From Leucobacter luti (lineage in GTDB: Bacteria; Actinomycetota; Actinomycetes; Actinomycetales; Microbacteriaceae), in assembly GCF_019464495.1 (NCBI RefSeq), contig NZ_CP080492.1, forward strand, positions 1,922,001 through 1,986,000: 64,000 nucleotides of DNA, in the 5' to 3' direction. The notes beneath the pieces are model-generated. The model searched no databases, was not told the origin of the DNA, and worked only from the letters and a program-made list of their open reading frames with translations. Within the stretch, counting starts at the first letter, position 1, and every line of letters starts with the position of its first letter. Positions 25,045 to 35,509 of this stretch are shown piece by piece. The position numbers were made by a program, and so were the translations under genes.

Positions 25045-26051
25045 AGGATTCCCCCTGATCGACGCGTGGACGGATCATCTTCGACGTAGTCGGGATCGTT
25101 CGGACCTACGACGCCAATGACTCCGGTCGCAATGCTCGGCTTCATCACATCAGGCCGCTGCGCGACCCCGCGTCCGAAGTGACGCTCGACGTAATACTGG
25201 CCAACCATCAGGATCGATGTGATCACCAGGTACCAGAAGGACGCCACAATCAGCATGGGCACCGGCTGGTAAGTGACAGACGCGATGTCTCGGGTACGCG
25301 TGTACAACTCGAGCGTGAACGGCACGGCGGTGACCAGCGATGTGGTCTTGAGCATGGAGATCAGCTCGTTGCCCGTCGGCGGGATGATCACGCGCATTGC
25401 CTGCGGCAACACGACGCGGGTCATCGTGTGCCACCAGCCAAGGCCGAGCGCTACTGCCGCTTCGTCCTGGCCCTTGTCGACCGACAGGAGGCCGGCGCGC
25501 ACGATCTCAGCCATGTACGCGGCCTCATTCAGCGCGAGGCCGATCACGGCGAGGGCGAAGTAGCTGAGCAGATCCTTGGTCGTGAGTGAGACCACGGCCT
25601 CGGTGAACGGGATGCCCAGGTCGATCGTCTTGTAGACGACCGGCACCATGCCCCAGAACACCAGCTGGACGTACACCGGAGTACCGCGGAACACCCAGAG
25701 GTAGACCCAGGACACCGCACGCACCACGGGGTTTGGTGAGAGTCGCATGATGGCGAGCGTGACGCCCAGCACCACGGCGATGATCATCGCGTAGATGGTC
25801 AGTTGGAGCGTGTACCCGATCGCCGAGATGACGCGGGTATCGAAGAGGTATTTGCCGACCTCGCCCCAGTTGTACACCGGGCGATTGAAGGCGGCATCAT
25901 AAATGAACAGTACCGCGATGACAGCAAGAACGACCGCGAAGACGGTGCGCCACGGGTGGCGCAACCGAATCGCTTCAATCGCCTGCGGGTCGATCTCGGC
26001 CTCGGGCTGCGGGGCGGGTCGCCCCGCAGCGCCGGGGGTGGTTTCGGACAT
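25041..26051 (-). CDS. Polar amino acid ABC transporter permease
   Basis: 336 residues. An N-terminal cytoplasmic extension of about 30 residues, a first helix, then the HisM/GlnP domain with [34 protein letters not shown] and the EAA loop [18 protein letters not shown]. It is the only permease, so probably a homodimer. C-terminal tail polar ([16 protein letters not shown]). Confidence 0.93.
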   Translation of the reverse strand: MSETTPGAAGRPAPQPEAEIDPQAIEAIRLRHPWRTVFAVVLAVIAVLFIYDAAFNRPVYNWGEVGKYLFDTRVISAIGYTLQLTIYAMIIAVVLGVTLAIMRLSPNPVVRAVSWVYLWVFRGTPVYVQLVFWGMVPVVYKTIDLGIPFTEAVVSLTTKDLLSYFALAVIGLALNEAAYMAEIVRAGLLSVDKGQDEAAVALGLGWWHTMTRVVLPQAMRVIIPPTGNELISMLKTTSLVTAVPFTLELYTRTRDIASVTYQPVPMLIVASFWYLVITSILMVGQYYVERHFGRGVAQRPDVMKPSIATGVIGVVGPNDPDYVEDDPSTRRSGGIL

Positions 26052-26070
26052 GACCCTGTCGCGTCCTCGG

Positions 26071-26964
26071 TTAGTTCTCGCCGGCGTTGACGGTTGCTTC
26101 CGTCAGCGCGCCCGACTCGATACCAGCGTCCGTGAGGATCTCGAGGTAGGTGCCGTCCTTGATGAGCGACTCAAGCGCAGCCTGCACGGCCTTCGTCATC
26201 TCGCTGTCCTTCTGCGTCGCGAATCCATACGGAGCCGCGTCGAACACCTCGCCGACCGTCTCGAGCTTGCCGTCAAGCTTGCTCACTGCGTCGCCCGTGA
26301 CCGGCAGGTCAGCGGAGAACGCGTCCGCCTGGCCCTGGACCACGGCGTTGGTGACCTCTGGCTGGCCGTCGAACGGCAGGATCTCGATGGCTTCCTTGCC
26401 AGCGTCGGTGCATGCCTTGGTCTTTGCGGGGAGTTCGTCGGTGTGCTGCACGGTGCCGGCCTGCACTGCGACCGTGAGGCCACATGCATTGTCGGGGTCA
26501 ACATCGGAGCCAACGGGCGCTGCCCACAGGCTGCCTGCGTTGAGGAAGTTCACGAAGTCAACCGACTTCTGACGCTCAACCGTGTCGGTGAACGACGATG
26601 AGCCCATGTCGAGTGCACCCTCCTGGATGCGAGGAATGATGCTGTCGAAGCCGAGAATCTCCCACTCGGGGGTCAGCCCCAGCTTGGATGACACGGCCTC
26701 AGCGAGGTCGACGCCCCAGCCAACCGGGTTGCCGTCGTTGTCCTTGTACTCGTTGGGCGGGTACTCGGCGTCGGTGCCGATCCGGAGCACACCAGCGTCC
26801 TTGATCTCCGCGGGGAGCAGCGCAACCGCTGCTTCATCTGCCGTAATCGAGGCCGAGGGCGTTTCTTCCTTCGGCGTGTCAGTGGCGCCATCGGCGTTGG
26901 TGCACCCGGTGAGGGTGAGCAGTGCGGCTGCGGCGAGCGCGGGAATCGCGTAACGAATCTTCAT
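26071..26964 (-). CDS. Polar amino acid ABC transporter substrate-binding lipoprotein
   Basis: 297 residues. Signal IPALAAAALLTLTGCTNA with lipobox LTGC, then an SBP_bac_3 domain (VLRIGTDAEYPPNEYKD; DSIIPRIQEGALDMGSSSFTDT; YLEILTDAGIESGAL). The ligand is a polar amino acid or opine by family. Start at 26964 set by GGAGAAA upstream. In 26965-27199 a -10 TACACT (minus strand, 27038-27043) and a 7-bp hairpin GGTGCCA/TGGCACC (27100-27121, perhaps the kdpE terminator) are visible, with no gene. Confidence 0.92.
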   Translation of the reverse strand: MKIRYAIPALAAAALLTLTGCTNADGATDTPKEETPSASITADEAAVALLPAEIKDAGVLRIGTDAEYPPNEYKDNDGNPVGWGVDLAEAVSSKLGLTPEWEILGFDSIIPRIQEGALDMGSSSFTDTVERQKSVDFVNFLNAGSLWAAPVGSDVDPDNACGLTVAVQAGTVQHTDELPAKTKACTDAGKEAIEILPFDGQPEVTNAVVQGQADAFSADLPVTGDAVSKLDGKLETVGEVFDAAPYGFATQKDSEMTKAVQAALESLIKDGTYLEILTDAGIESGALTEATVNAGEN

Positions 26965-27199
26965 TGATTTCTCCAATGTGGAACCAGGTCAAGTCTCCCT
27001 GTGAGCTGACATGGCTACGGTGCTGCGTGTCGGTCTGAGTGTACTGTGCAGGGAAGTCCGAATGATTACAGGGTCTCTACCAGGCTCCATAGTGGATCTG
27101 GTGCCAGGTCGAGATGGCACCCATCCTATCGAGGAAATCGCGCGGTTCAGCCAATTTTGCGTCGCATTCCCGGCACATAACATTCCGGTTAAGCGCGCG

Positions 27200-27919
27200 T
27201 CATTCCGTGCCATTCGAGGTCTCCAGCTCCAAGCGGTAGCCCATCCCCGGCTCGGTCAGCAGATGCCGCGGAGCACGCGCATCGCGCTCGAGCTTCTTCC
27301 TCAACTGCGACATATAGAGCCTGAGGTACCCGGTGTCCGTGACGTGATCGGTGCCCCAAATATGGGTCAACAACGTCTGCCGCGTCACGAGCCGCCCTGC
27401 GTTGCGCACCAGCAGGTCGATCATCTGCCACTCAGTCGGCGTGAGCCGAATCTGGCGTCTCCCACCCCCAGAAGCATCAACGACGCTGCGGGCCGCAAGA
27501 TCAATCGTGATCTCCCCGAGCGCAACGGTGAGCGGCTCGGGTTCCTCGCTCTGCGATTGCCGGGGAAGTCTTCGCGTCAGCGCGCGCACGCGGGCGAGGA
27601 GTTCCTCCACCGAGAACGGCTTCGTCAGGTAGTCATCGGCCCCCGCATCGAGCGCCTCCACTTTGTCGACGGTGCCCGCCCGGCCCGACACCACCAGAAT
27701 CGGTGCCTGCGACCAGCCCCGCACTGCGTGGATCACCTCGACACCATCGAGGTTCGGCATCCCGAGGTCGAGGATCAGAAGGTCGGGGTGGTGCGCTATT
27801 GCCGCAGTGATCGCCTCGGCACCGTCGGTCGCGGTCAGGATCTCATAGCCCTGCGAGGTCAGGGTGATGCGCAGCGCGCGGAGCAACTGCGGATCATCAT
27901 CGGCAATGAGCAGTTTCAC
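27200..27919 (-). CDS. kdpE: Response regulator KdpE
   Basis: 239 residues, OmpR family. Receiver domain 1-115 with acidic pocket DDD (residues 6-8), phosphoacceptor Asp in DLLILDLGMPNLDG (about 52) and Lys in LTKPFSVEELL; winged helix 135-235 with PTEWQMIDLLVRNAGRLVTRQTLLTHIWG. The GTG start overlaps the kdpD stop. Activates kdp transcription in the family when phosphorylated by KdpD. Confidence 0.93.
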   Translation of the reverse strand: MKLLIADDDPQLLRALRITLTSQGYEILTATDGAEAITAAIAHHPDLLILDLGMPNLDGVEVIHAVRGWSQAPILVVSGRAGTVDKVEALDAGADDYLTKPFSVEELLARVRALTRRLPRQSQSEEPEPLTVALGEITIDLAARSVVDASGGGRRQIRLTPTEWQMIDLLVRNAGRLVTRQTLLTHIWGTDHVTDTGYLRLYMSQLRKKLERDARAPRHLLTEPGMGYRLELETSNGTE

Positions 27920-30480
27920 TCGCTGGCCTCCTCGGGTGGTATCGGACGCGGCTCAGAACCATCAGTTCCCGGTTCACAATCACCACGCTCCGACGCGCCG
28001 CCAGCAAGTGTGGGATCGACCGCCAGCAGCGCCACGACCATCGTGAGTCCGCCTCCAGGGGTGTCCTCCGGTTCCAGTGTGCCACCCATCGCCTCGACGA
28101 AGCCCTTCGAGAGTGCCAGGCCGAGCCCCAGTCCGGTGCTGTTGTCGGTGTCCCCGAGTCGCTGGAATGGAACGAAGACCTCGCCCCGGCGATCCGGCGC
28201 AATTCCGGGCCCGTGGTCAATCACGCGCAGTTCAACGCGATCCGCGAAAGTGCTCGTTGCAATCAGCACCGTAGTGCCCGGAGGCGCAAAGCGACAGGCG
28301 TTCGCGAGCAGGTTCACGAGCACGCGCTGCAACAGCACGGGATCCGCGGAGGCGAGCCGCTCTCCGTGACCCAGCGCCAGCGAAACCTCCGCCGGTCCCA
28401 AACCGAGTTCGTCAAGAGCTGGCCCGATCGCGTCCGCTGGATCGAGTGGGGTGGTGTCGATCGCCATCGCGTCGGCCTGCAGCCTGCTGACATCCAGGAG
28501 ATCGGTCACGAGCCCTGTGAGCGCCGTGAGGCTCTCGTCGGCGGTCTCCAGGAGATCCCGCCGATCCTTGGGTGACATCGCGGTGCCGGCCGCACGGAGA
28601 CCACCGATGGCCGTGGTGGCCGCCGCGAGGGGCGCCGCAGGTCATGGCTGAGCGCTGAGAGCAGGGCGCCGCGCACACGATCCGAGGCCGCGATCGGCTC
28701 AATCTCACTCGCGGTTTCGGCGAGGTGCTGGTGCTCGAGTGCGGCGTCGAGCTGTGCGACGATGACCGCGAGAAGCCGTTGTTCGGAGGCAGGCAGGTCA
28801 GTTCCGTACAGCTCAAGCTCCGCGTTCTGCCCCACCCTGATGCGGCGGGCGAGATCCTGCCCCCGCGTCCCCGCCGACGCGATCACCACGTCGGCTTCCA
28901 CGAGCCGCGCACCCGCCAGGGAGAACGCCTCGCACAGGCGATCCACGAGCGCTTGGACGGCGTTGTCACCGCGGAGCACGCTGCCCGCGACAGTCTGGAT
29001 CAGCTCGGACTCGGCCGCTGCTCTCCGGGCGGTGCGGGCGGTGCGGCGGCCCGATCCACCACATAACTCACGAGCGCCGCGATCGTCATGTAGAGCAGCA
29101 GGGCGACCACGTGCAGGGGTCCGTGATCGTCACCGTGAATAGGGGGCGATGAACAGGAAGTCGAGGGTCAGCCCCGACAGGATTGCCGCGAACAGCGCGG
29201 GCCAGAGCCCGCCGACGAGCGCCACGATCACCACCAGGAGCTGGTAGCTGAGCACGTCACCGGTGATCGACTCCTGGCTGCGCATGGCGTACAGCACCCA
29301 GGTGAGCAGCGGACCACCGCCGAGCGCGAGCAGGAATCCGGCGAGGCGGCGGCGGCCGCTCAGGCCGCCCCCGAGTCGCGGCAGCGTGCGTGTCGCGCCT
29401 GCGGCTGCATGCGTCACAATGTGCACGTCGATATCGCCGGACTCTCGGATCACCGTCGAGCCGATCCCCGGCCCGGTGAATGCCGCGGCGAGGCGGCCCC
29501 GCCGGCTTGCCCCGAGTACCAGCTGCGTCGCGTTGTGCGAACGAGCGAACTCCACGAGCGCAGTGGGAATGTCGGAGCCGAGGACCTGGTGATAACTGCC
29601 GCCGAGCTGTTCCGCAAGCGCGCGCTGCTGCGCAAGTGCCGCAGGATTGCCGCTGCGGAGCCCGTCTGGACTCGTCACATGCACGGCGACGAGGGCACCA
29701 GCCGCCGCGCGCGCCGCGATTCTTGCACCACGCCGTAAGAGGGTCTCCCCTCCGGCCCACCGGTGAGTGCGACCACCACTCGCTCGCGCGCCTCCCACGT
29801 GCGGTCGATCCCGTGCTCGCTCCGATAGTTCGTGAGCGCCTGATCCACCTCGTCTGCGAGCCACAGCAGCGCGAGCTCACGCAGCGCGGTGAGGTTTCCG
29901 AGCCGAAAGTAGTTGGAGAGCGCCGCATCGATTCGCTCCGCGGGGTAGACGACGCCGCCTGCGAGGCGATCCCGCAGCGCCTGTGGCGCGAGGTCGATTA
30001 CCTCGATCTGATCGGCCTCACGCAGGAACCGATCCGGCACCGTCTCCCGCTGCGGCACTCCAGTGATCTGTTCGACCACGTCATTCACCGAGGCAATGTG
30101 CTGGATGTTCAGCGTCGACAGCACATCGATCCCGGCTGCCAGGAGCTCCGCGACGTCCTGCCACCGCTTTTCGTTGCGGGATCCTGCAGCGTTCGTATGG
30201 GCGAGCTCATCGACGAGCGCGAGGCCTGGCCGGCGTTCGAGCACGGCGTCAAGATCCATCTCCTCGAGCGCAACCCCTCGGTGTGACACTGTGCGCCTCG
30301 GCAGCGCGGGGATCCCAGCGGTCATCGCGGCAGTGGCCGTGCGGCCATGAGTCTCGACGACCGCGATCACCACGTCTTCACCAGCCCCGAGCAGCCGCCG
30401 CCCGTCCTCCAGCATCGCGTAGGTCTTGCCCACGCCGGGGCGGCACCGAGCAGCACTCGCAATCGCCCCCGTGCCGTCAT
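27916..30480 (-). pseudogene. kdpD: Sensor kinase KdpD, six frameshifts
   Basis: Potassium/osmotic sensor kinase; restored length 856 residues, normal for KdpD. Missing single bases inferred at 30435-30436 (inside the P-loop PGVGKTYAMLEDGRRL), 29747-29750, 29142-29146, 29116-29119, 29045-29046 and 28629-28632. Restored order: KdpD sensor domain with VVIAVVETHGR, Usp-like domain, four-helix DUF4118, GAF-like region, HisKA with SALSHDLRRPLAAA, HATPase with NLLANACRFAPPG and DHGPGIAP. Six missing bases make the length exactly divisible by three. ATG overlaps the kdpC stop; GTGA overlap to kdpE. Codon use stays normal between the breaks. Confidence 0.88.
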
Positions 30481-31096
30481 GCCGTACCCTCACTCTCGTC
30501 AAGGTCCAGGTTAAGCCGTAGCACGTTGACCCGGCGGTCACCGAGCACTCCAAGATCCGGAGCCTCGGTGTGCTGCCACGAGCGCGGCGACCTCCGCCGC
30601 GGGGATCCCACGTGCGGCTGCCACTCGCGCGACCTGCAGGGCAGCGTACTCCGGGCTGATGTGCGGGTCGGGCCGGAGCTCGATGCGGTGACGGCGTCAG
30701 CGGGGATCACCGACTCCGGAACGCCGTCACGGAGCGCGATCTCGGCCCTGCGCGCCGCGATCGCCGCGATCAGCTCGGGATGTTCCGGCCCCAGTTACTG
30801 CCGGAGGAGGCCCCCGCATCGTAGCCGTCACCCGCGGCAGAGGGTCGCGACTGGAAGTACTCCGGCAGGGCTGCCCCATCAGCATCGGTGAACGATTGTC
30901 CAATCAGCGCGGAGCCGATGACGTCGCCATCTGAGGTGGTCACGGTGGAGCCGTTCGCCTGCGCCGGAAGCGCGAGCTGCCCGATGCCCGTGACGAGAGC
31001 GGTGTAGCCGAGGCCGAGCACGAGCGTGCAGGCGAGGAGTGCCCGGATGGACACCCACACAGTCTTTCCCGCGGTGCGCGTTGCTGTGTTCATCAT
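30477..31096 (-). pseudogene. kdpC: K+-transporting ATPase subunit KdpC, frameshifted
   Basis: Chaperone-like subunit that helps KdpB bind ATP. N-terminal helix LLACTLVLGLGYTALVTGIGQ and GSALIGQSF, YFQSRPSAAGDGYDAGASSGSN in frame; then a break at 30793-30795 (one base missing before the GPEHPELIAAIAARRAEIAL stretch), a second near 30670-30672 (SSGLDPHISPEYAALQVARV region) and a third near 30572-30578 that returns to HTEAPDLGVLGDRRVNVLRL. Restored length about 206 residues, normal. ATG behind AGGAA. Confidence 0.85.
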
Positions 31097-31143
31097 GTGT
31101 GTTCCTATTCGGTCGAATTGAGTGCTGCAGAGGTGCAGGGTGC

Positions 31144-33322
31144 CTAAAACCCGGGAATCAGGCGCACGAGCAGATCGATCAGCCCGATTCCGATGAACGG
31201 CGTGATGATGCCGCCGAGTCCGTAGATCGCCAGGTTGCGCCCGAGCAGCTGCGCTGCAGTTGCCGGGCGGTAGCGGACACCGCGCAGCGCGAGCGGCACG
31301 AGAAACACGATCACGATCGCATTGAAGATCACCGCAGAGAGCACGGCGGAGGCTGGCGAGTGCAGCCCCATGATGTTCAGCACGGCGAGGCCAGGAAACG
31401 CTCCCATGAACAGGGCCGGGATGATCGCGAAGTACTTGGCAACGTCGTTCGCGATCGAGAATGTCGTGAGCGCGCCGCGGGTGATCAGCAATTGCTTGCC
31501 GATCGCCACGATATCGATGAGCTTTGTCGGGTCCGAATCAAGGTCAACCATATTGCCGGCTTCTTTCGCGGCAGAGGTGCCCGTGTTCATCGCCACCCCG
31601 ACATCGGCCTGCGCGAGCGCGGGAGCATCGTTGGTGCCGTCGCCGGTCATGGCCACGAGCCGGCCGCCCTCCTGCTCCGCGCGGATATAGGCCAGCTTGT
31701 CTTCCGGCGTGGCCTCCGCCAGGAAGTCATCGACTCCGGCCTCGTGCGCGATCGCTGCGGCAGTCAGGGGGTTGTCTCCCGTCACCATAACGGTGCGGAT
31801 CCCCATCGCACGGAGCTCACGGAACCGGTCGGTGAGCCCCTCCTTCACCACATCCTTCAGGTGGATCACCCCAGCAGGTGTGCCGTACCGTCAGCGCGTT
31901 TCTCCGCGACAACGAGCGGAGTGCCACCGGACTGCGAGATCCGCTCGACCACGGCGCGCAACTCAGCCGCTGCGCCATCCGGGATCGGCTCGCCGCACGC
32001 TTCGAGCCACGCGGCCACCGCCGATCCCGCCCCTTGCGCAGCTGCGATCCATCGGGGAAATCGAGCCCCGACATCCGAGTCTGCGCCGTGAACGGCACAA
32101 TGACGGCGGCCGGATCAGCGTCAAGCTGCACACCTTCCATGCGGGCGAAATCGACAATCGAAGTGCCCTCTGGCGTCGGATCCGCGAGCGAGGAGCGTGC
32201 CGCGGCCCTGGCAAACTCAGTCTCGTCCACGCCTCCCATGCGCACGAACGCACTTGCGCGGCGATTGCCGTAGGTGATCGTGCCGGTCTTGTCGAGCAGC
32301 AGTGTGGTGACGTCGCCGGCCGCCTCGACCGCGCGACCGGACATCGCGAGCACGTTGCGTTGCACGAGGCGATCCATCCCAGCGATCCCGATCGCCGAGA
32401 GCAACGCGCCGATCGTCGTCGGGATCAGGCACACCAGCAGCGCGACGAGCACCGTGATGCTGACCGGGGCCGCCGCGAATGAGGCGATCGGGCCGAGTGT
32501 CAGCGTGACTGTCACGAACACGATGGAGAGCGCAGCGAGCAGAATATTGAGGGCGATCTCGTTCGGCGTGCGCTGGCGTGCCGCGCCCTCGACAAGTGCG
32601 ATCATGCGATCGACAAAGGTCTCCCCCGGCTTCGACGTGATTTGCACCACGACGCGATCCGAGAGGATGCGCGTGCCGCCAGTGACCGCCGAGCGATCGC
32701 CACCAGCTTCGCGCACGACCGGCGCGGACTCGCCGGTGATCGCCGATTCGTCGACCGAAGCGATACCCCAGACGATGTCGCCATCGCCAGGCACTGGCTC
32801 GCCTGCCGAGATCACGACCACGTCGCCCAGTCGCAGCTCAGACGAGGCCACCTCTTCGAGCGTTGTGTGCCCTGCGGCAGGATCCGCCGTGGCGTCATAG
32901 TCCGTGACCCGGTGCGCGATCGTGCGCGTGCGGGTCTGACGGAGTGAGTTTGCCTGGGCCTTGCCCCGACCCTCCGCGATGGACTCTGCGAGATTGGCAA
33001 ACAGCACCGTGAGCCAGAGCCACACCGCGATCGTCGCCGTGAACGGCCAGGGCACCGGCGTGCCACCCGAGGCCTGCGGCCCGCCGAGAAACGGCTCGGC
33101 GATGGCGAGCGCCGTGGTGAGGGCAGCGCCGACCCACACGATGAGCATCACCGGGTTGCGGACCTGGTCACGCGGCCGGAGTTTGCGGAACGAGTCAGGC
33201 AACGCCCGACGTATTTGCGCCCACGTGAGCGTGGTGCGTGGCCGAGCGGCGGCGCGCACGGCTGCCGCTTGTTCGGCGGCCTCCCGCGCTGCCTGGTCGG
33301 GAGAGTGAGTGAGTGTGGACAT
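31144..33322 (-). pseudogene. kdpB: K+-transporting P-type ATPase KdpB, two frameshifts
   Basis: ATP-hydrolysing subunit; restored length 726 residues. First frame carries the actuator [25 protein letters not shown] and phosphorylation site [11 protein letters not shown]. After [14 protein letters not shown] the frame breaks at the C run 32030-32033 (one base short), continues [19 protein letters not shown] to ADGTAHLLG, breaks again at 31869-31872, and continues [11 protein letters not shown] through [13 protein letters not shown] and [18 protein letters not shown] to the C-terminal helices. Two bases after the kdpA stop. Confidence 0.9.
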
Positions 33323-33324
33323 AG

Positions 33325-34998
33325 TTACATCAGCCCTTCAGCCAGGGGACCCAGCGTCAGAATGGGGAAGAAGACAAGCGCGGTGACAAGCACCGCGGTG
33401 CCGGCCATGAGACCGACAAACAACGGGCGATGCGTCTGCAGAGTGCCGGAGGTCGCTGGCACCGTATCCTGCGCAGCGAGCGAGCCCGCGAGCGCCAGCA
33501 CGAGCGCGATCGGAACGAACCGGCCGAGGAGCATGGCAATACCGATCGTCGCGGTAAACCACGGGGTACTCGCGGTCAGACCGGCGAAGGCGGACCCGTT
33601 GTTGTTCGCACCGGACGCAAATGCGTAAATCACCTCGGAGAGCCCGTGCACACCGGGGTTCCAGATCGACTCGTTCACGACGCTGTCGCGCACCCCCGGC
33701 AGAGTGAAGCTCAGCGCGGTGCCGACGAGCACGAGCACCGGCATTACAAGGATGTACAGGCTCGCAAGCTTCATCTCGCGCGGGCCGATCTTCTTTCCGA
33801 GGTACTCCGGCGTACGGCCGACGAGCAGGCCGGCGATAAAGACGGCAATGATCGCGATGATCAGCATGCCGTAGAGGCCCGATCCGACGCCGCCGGGTGC
33901 GATCTCTCCCAGCATCATGTTCAGCATTGGCATCATGCCGCCCAGCGCCGTGAAAGAATCGTGCATCGCGTTGACGGCGCCCGTCGAGGTGAGCGTCGAG
34001 GCAGAGCCGAAGATCGTTGACCCCACGATCCCGAACCGCAATTCCTTGCCCTCGAGCGCACCGCCAGCGAGCGCGGGAGCCGTGCCGGCGCCTGCCAGCT
34101 CGAATGCCGTGAGCGCGGTCACTGAGACGAGTGCCAGCGACGCCATGACGGCGAGGATCGCGAGCCCCTGGCGGCGGTCTCCGACGAGCGTGCCGAGCGT
34201 GCGTGGGAGCGCGAAGGGAATCAGCAGGATCAGGAGCACCTGCACGAGGTTCGTCCACCCCGTCGGGTTCTCGAATGGGTGCGAGGAATTCGCGTTGAAG
34301 AATCCGCCGCCGTTCGTGCCGAGCAGTTTGATCACTTCCTGGGAGGCAACCGGCCCGCCCGGCACCTGCTGCGTGCCGCCGCTGAGCGTGGAGAGCTCCG
34401 TGAAGCCAGCGAAGTTTTGCACCACTCCGCCCGCGATCAACACGAGCGCACCGAGCAGTGAGATGGGAAGGAGGATCCGGAATGATCCGCGGATCAGGTC
34501 GACCCAGAAGTTGCCGATCGTGCCGGAACGACGGTACGCAAAGCCGCGCACCAGCGCGATCGCCACCGCGATCCCGGTCGCCGCCGACACGAAATTCTGC
34601 ACGGCGAGGCCTGCGAGCTGCACCGTGTAGCCGACGGTCAACTCAGGAGAGTAAGCCTGCCAGTTCGTATTCGCGACAAAAGAGATCGCGGTGTTGAACG
34701 CGACGCCTTCGGGAACCGGCGGCAGGCCGAGCGAGTACGGGAGCCACTGCTGTGTCCGCTGCAGCAGGTAGAGCATGAGGACGCCCACGAGGGAGAACGC
34801 GAGCACCGCACGCAGATAGGCCTGCCAGGACTGTTCGCTGCGCGGGTCCACTCCGATGACTCGGTACAGGAGCCGCTCAACGGCCCAGTCTTTTCCGCTC
34901 GTGTATACCCAGGCCATGTAGTCGCCGAGGGGGCGATAGGTGATGGCGAGCACCAGAACAATCGTGGCCACGGTGGCAAGAAATGCGACCCAGGCCAT
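33325..34998 (-). CDS. kdpA: K+-transporting ATPase subunit KdpA
   Basis: 557 residues, intact, normal size. Potassium channel-like subunit with ten helices and four selectivity-filter loops, for example [57 protein letters not shown] and [20 protein letters not shown]. Start codon overlaps the kdpF stop by one base. Confidence 0.96.
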   Translation of the reverse strand: MAWVAFLATVATIVLVLAITYRPLGDYMAWVYTSGKDWAVERLLYRVIGVDPRSEQSWQAYLRAVLAFSLVGVLMLYLLQRTQQWLPYSLGLPPVPEGVAFNTAISFVANTNWQAYSPELTVGYTVQLAGLAVQNFVSAATGIAVAIALVRGFAYRRSGTIGNFWVDLIRGSFRILLPISLLGALVLIAGGVVQNFAGFTELSTLSGGTQQVPGGPVASQEVIKLLGTNGGGFFNANSSHPFENPTGWTNLVQVLLILLIPFALPRTLGTLVGDRRQGLAILAVMASLALVSVTALTAFELAGAGTAPALAGGALEGKELRFGIVGSTIFGSASTLTSTGAVNAMHDSFTALGGMMPMLNMMLGEIAPGGVGSGLYGMLIIAIIAVFIAGLLVGRTPEYLGKKIGPREMKLASLYILVMPVLVLVGTALSFTLPGVRDSVVNESIWNPGVHGLSEVIYAFASGANNNGSAFAGLTASTPWFTATIGIAMLLGRFVPIALVLALAGSLAAQDTVPATSGTLQTHRPLFVGLMAGTAVLVTALVFFPILTLGPLAEGLM

Positions 34999-35087
34999 CA
35001 GAACCGCTCCGGCTTCACGAGCGCGAACACGAGGTAGGCGATGGCTGCGAGGCCGAGCACTACGGCGAGGGTTTCGAAGACGATCAC
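34998..35087 (-). CDS. kdpF: KdpF small membrane subunit
   Basis: 29 residues, one helix: starts [19 protein letters not shown] and ends LVKPERF, the conserved KdpF ending. Stabilises the KdpABC complex in the family. GTG start overlaps the stop of the tiny ORF upstream (GTGA). Confidence 0.88.
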   Translation of the reverse strand: MIVFETLAVVLGLAAIAYLVFALVKPERF

Positions 35088-35167
35088 AGCTTGTCCACCG
35101 CCTTGCCGATCAGCGCGACGAGCGCGAAAAGGACGAGCGCGCCGAGAATGTAGACGACGTCGAGCAC
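35084..35167 (-). CDS. 27-residue membrane peptide upstream of kdpF
   Basis: One hydrophobic helix: [20 protein letters not shown] with the end GKAVDKL. GTG start with GGAG about 8 bases upstream; stop overlaps the kdpF start by 4 bases (GTGA), so the two are translationally coupled. I recall similar short ORFs before kdpF in other actinobacteria, but no function is known to me. Could act as a second KdpF-like subunit. Confidence 0.65.
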   Translation of the reverse strand: MLDVVYILGALVLFALVALIGKAVDKL

Positions 35168-35310
35168 GAGGAGCTCCGTTCACAGGACCGCCGCGGGCGT
35201 GGCCCGCGGAGCACCCTGACCGGGTGCTCCTGTCAGTGCACCACGCTGCGCAGTCACCGATTCGGGGCCCTCACGAGATCCATACGGCGGCGGCTCGAAA
35301 CAGCCACAAT

Positions 35311-35334
35311 CCTGACGGTTCCCTAACGGTCAAT
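35311..35334 (-). promoter_or_regulatory. Candidate KdpE-type direct repeats and -35
   Basis: On the minus strand ACCGTTAGG and ACCGTCAGG are spaced exactly 11 bases apart (35322-35330 and 35311-35319), the spacing used by OmpR-family dimers, and overlap a TTGACC hexamer (35329-35334). About 145 bases upstream of the first kdp ORF. No other gene in 35168-35435. Confidence 0.5.
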
Positions 35335-35435
35335 CACTCACACGGGTGTTCAACGGTGTAGTGCGAGCGCAGAACGTGCGGAAGATGCAGATGTCATCGG
35401 ACCCTACTGATGACGGCGAGACGCCCCCACCGACG

Positions 35436-35473
35436 AACGAGGGGCACGCACCGTACGGTGCGTGCCCCTCGTT
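35436..35473 (-). terminator. Long perfect palindrome, terminator of the surface protein gene
   Basis: 19-bp arms AACGAGGGGCACGCACCGT / ACGGTGCGTGCCCCTCGTT with no spacer, 36 bases beyond the stop at 35510. Could also stop transcription coming from the kdp side if any. Confidence 0.85.
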
Positions 35474-35509
35474 CCGCTGTGAGCGTTTCTCACGCCCGCG
35501 GAAGTATCG

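Noticed and set aside
35168..35435. Possible c-di-AMP or other riboswitch before kdp.
   Set aside because: I looked for the conserved c-di-AMP (ydaO-type) core and saw none; only direct repeats and an imperfect hairpin are present.
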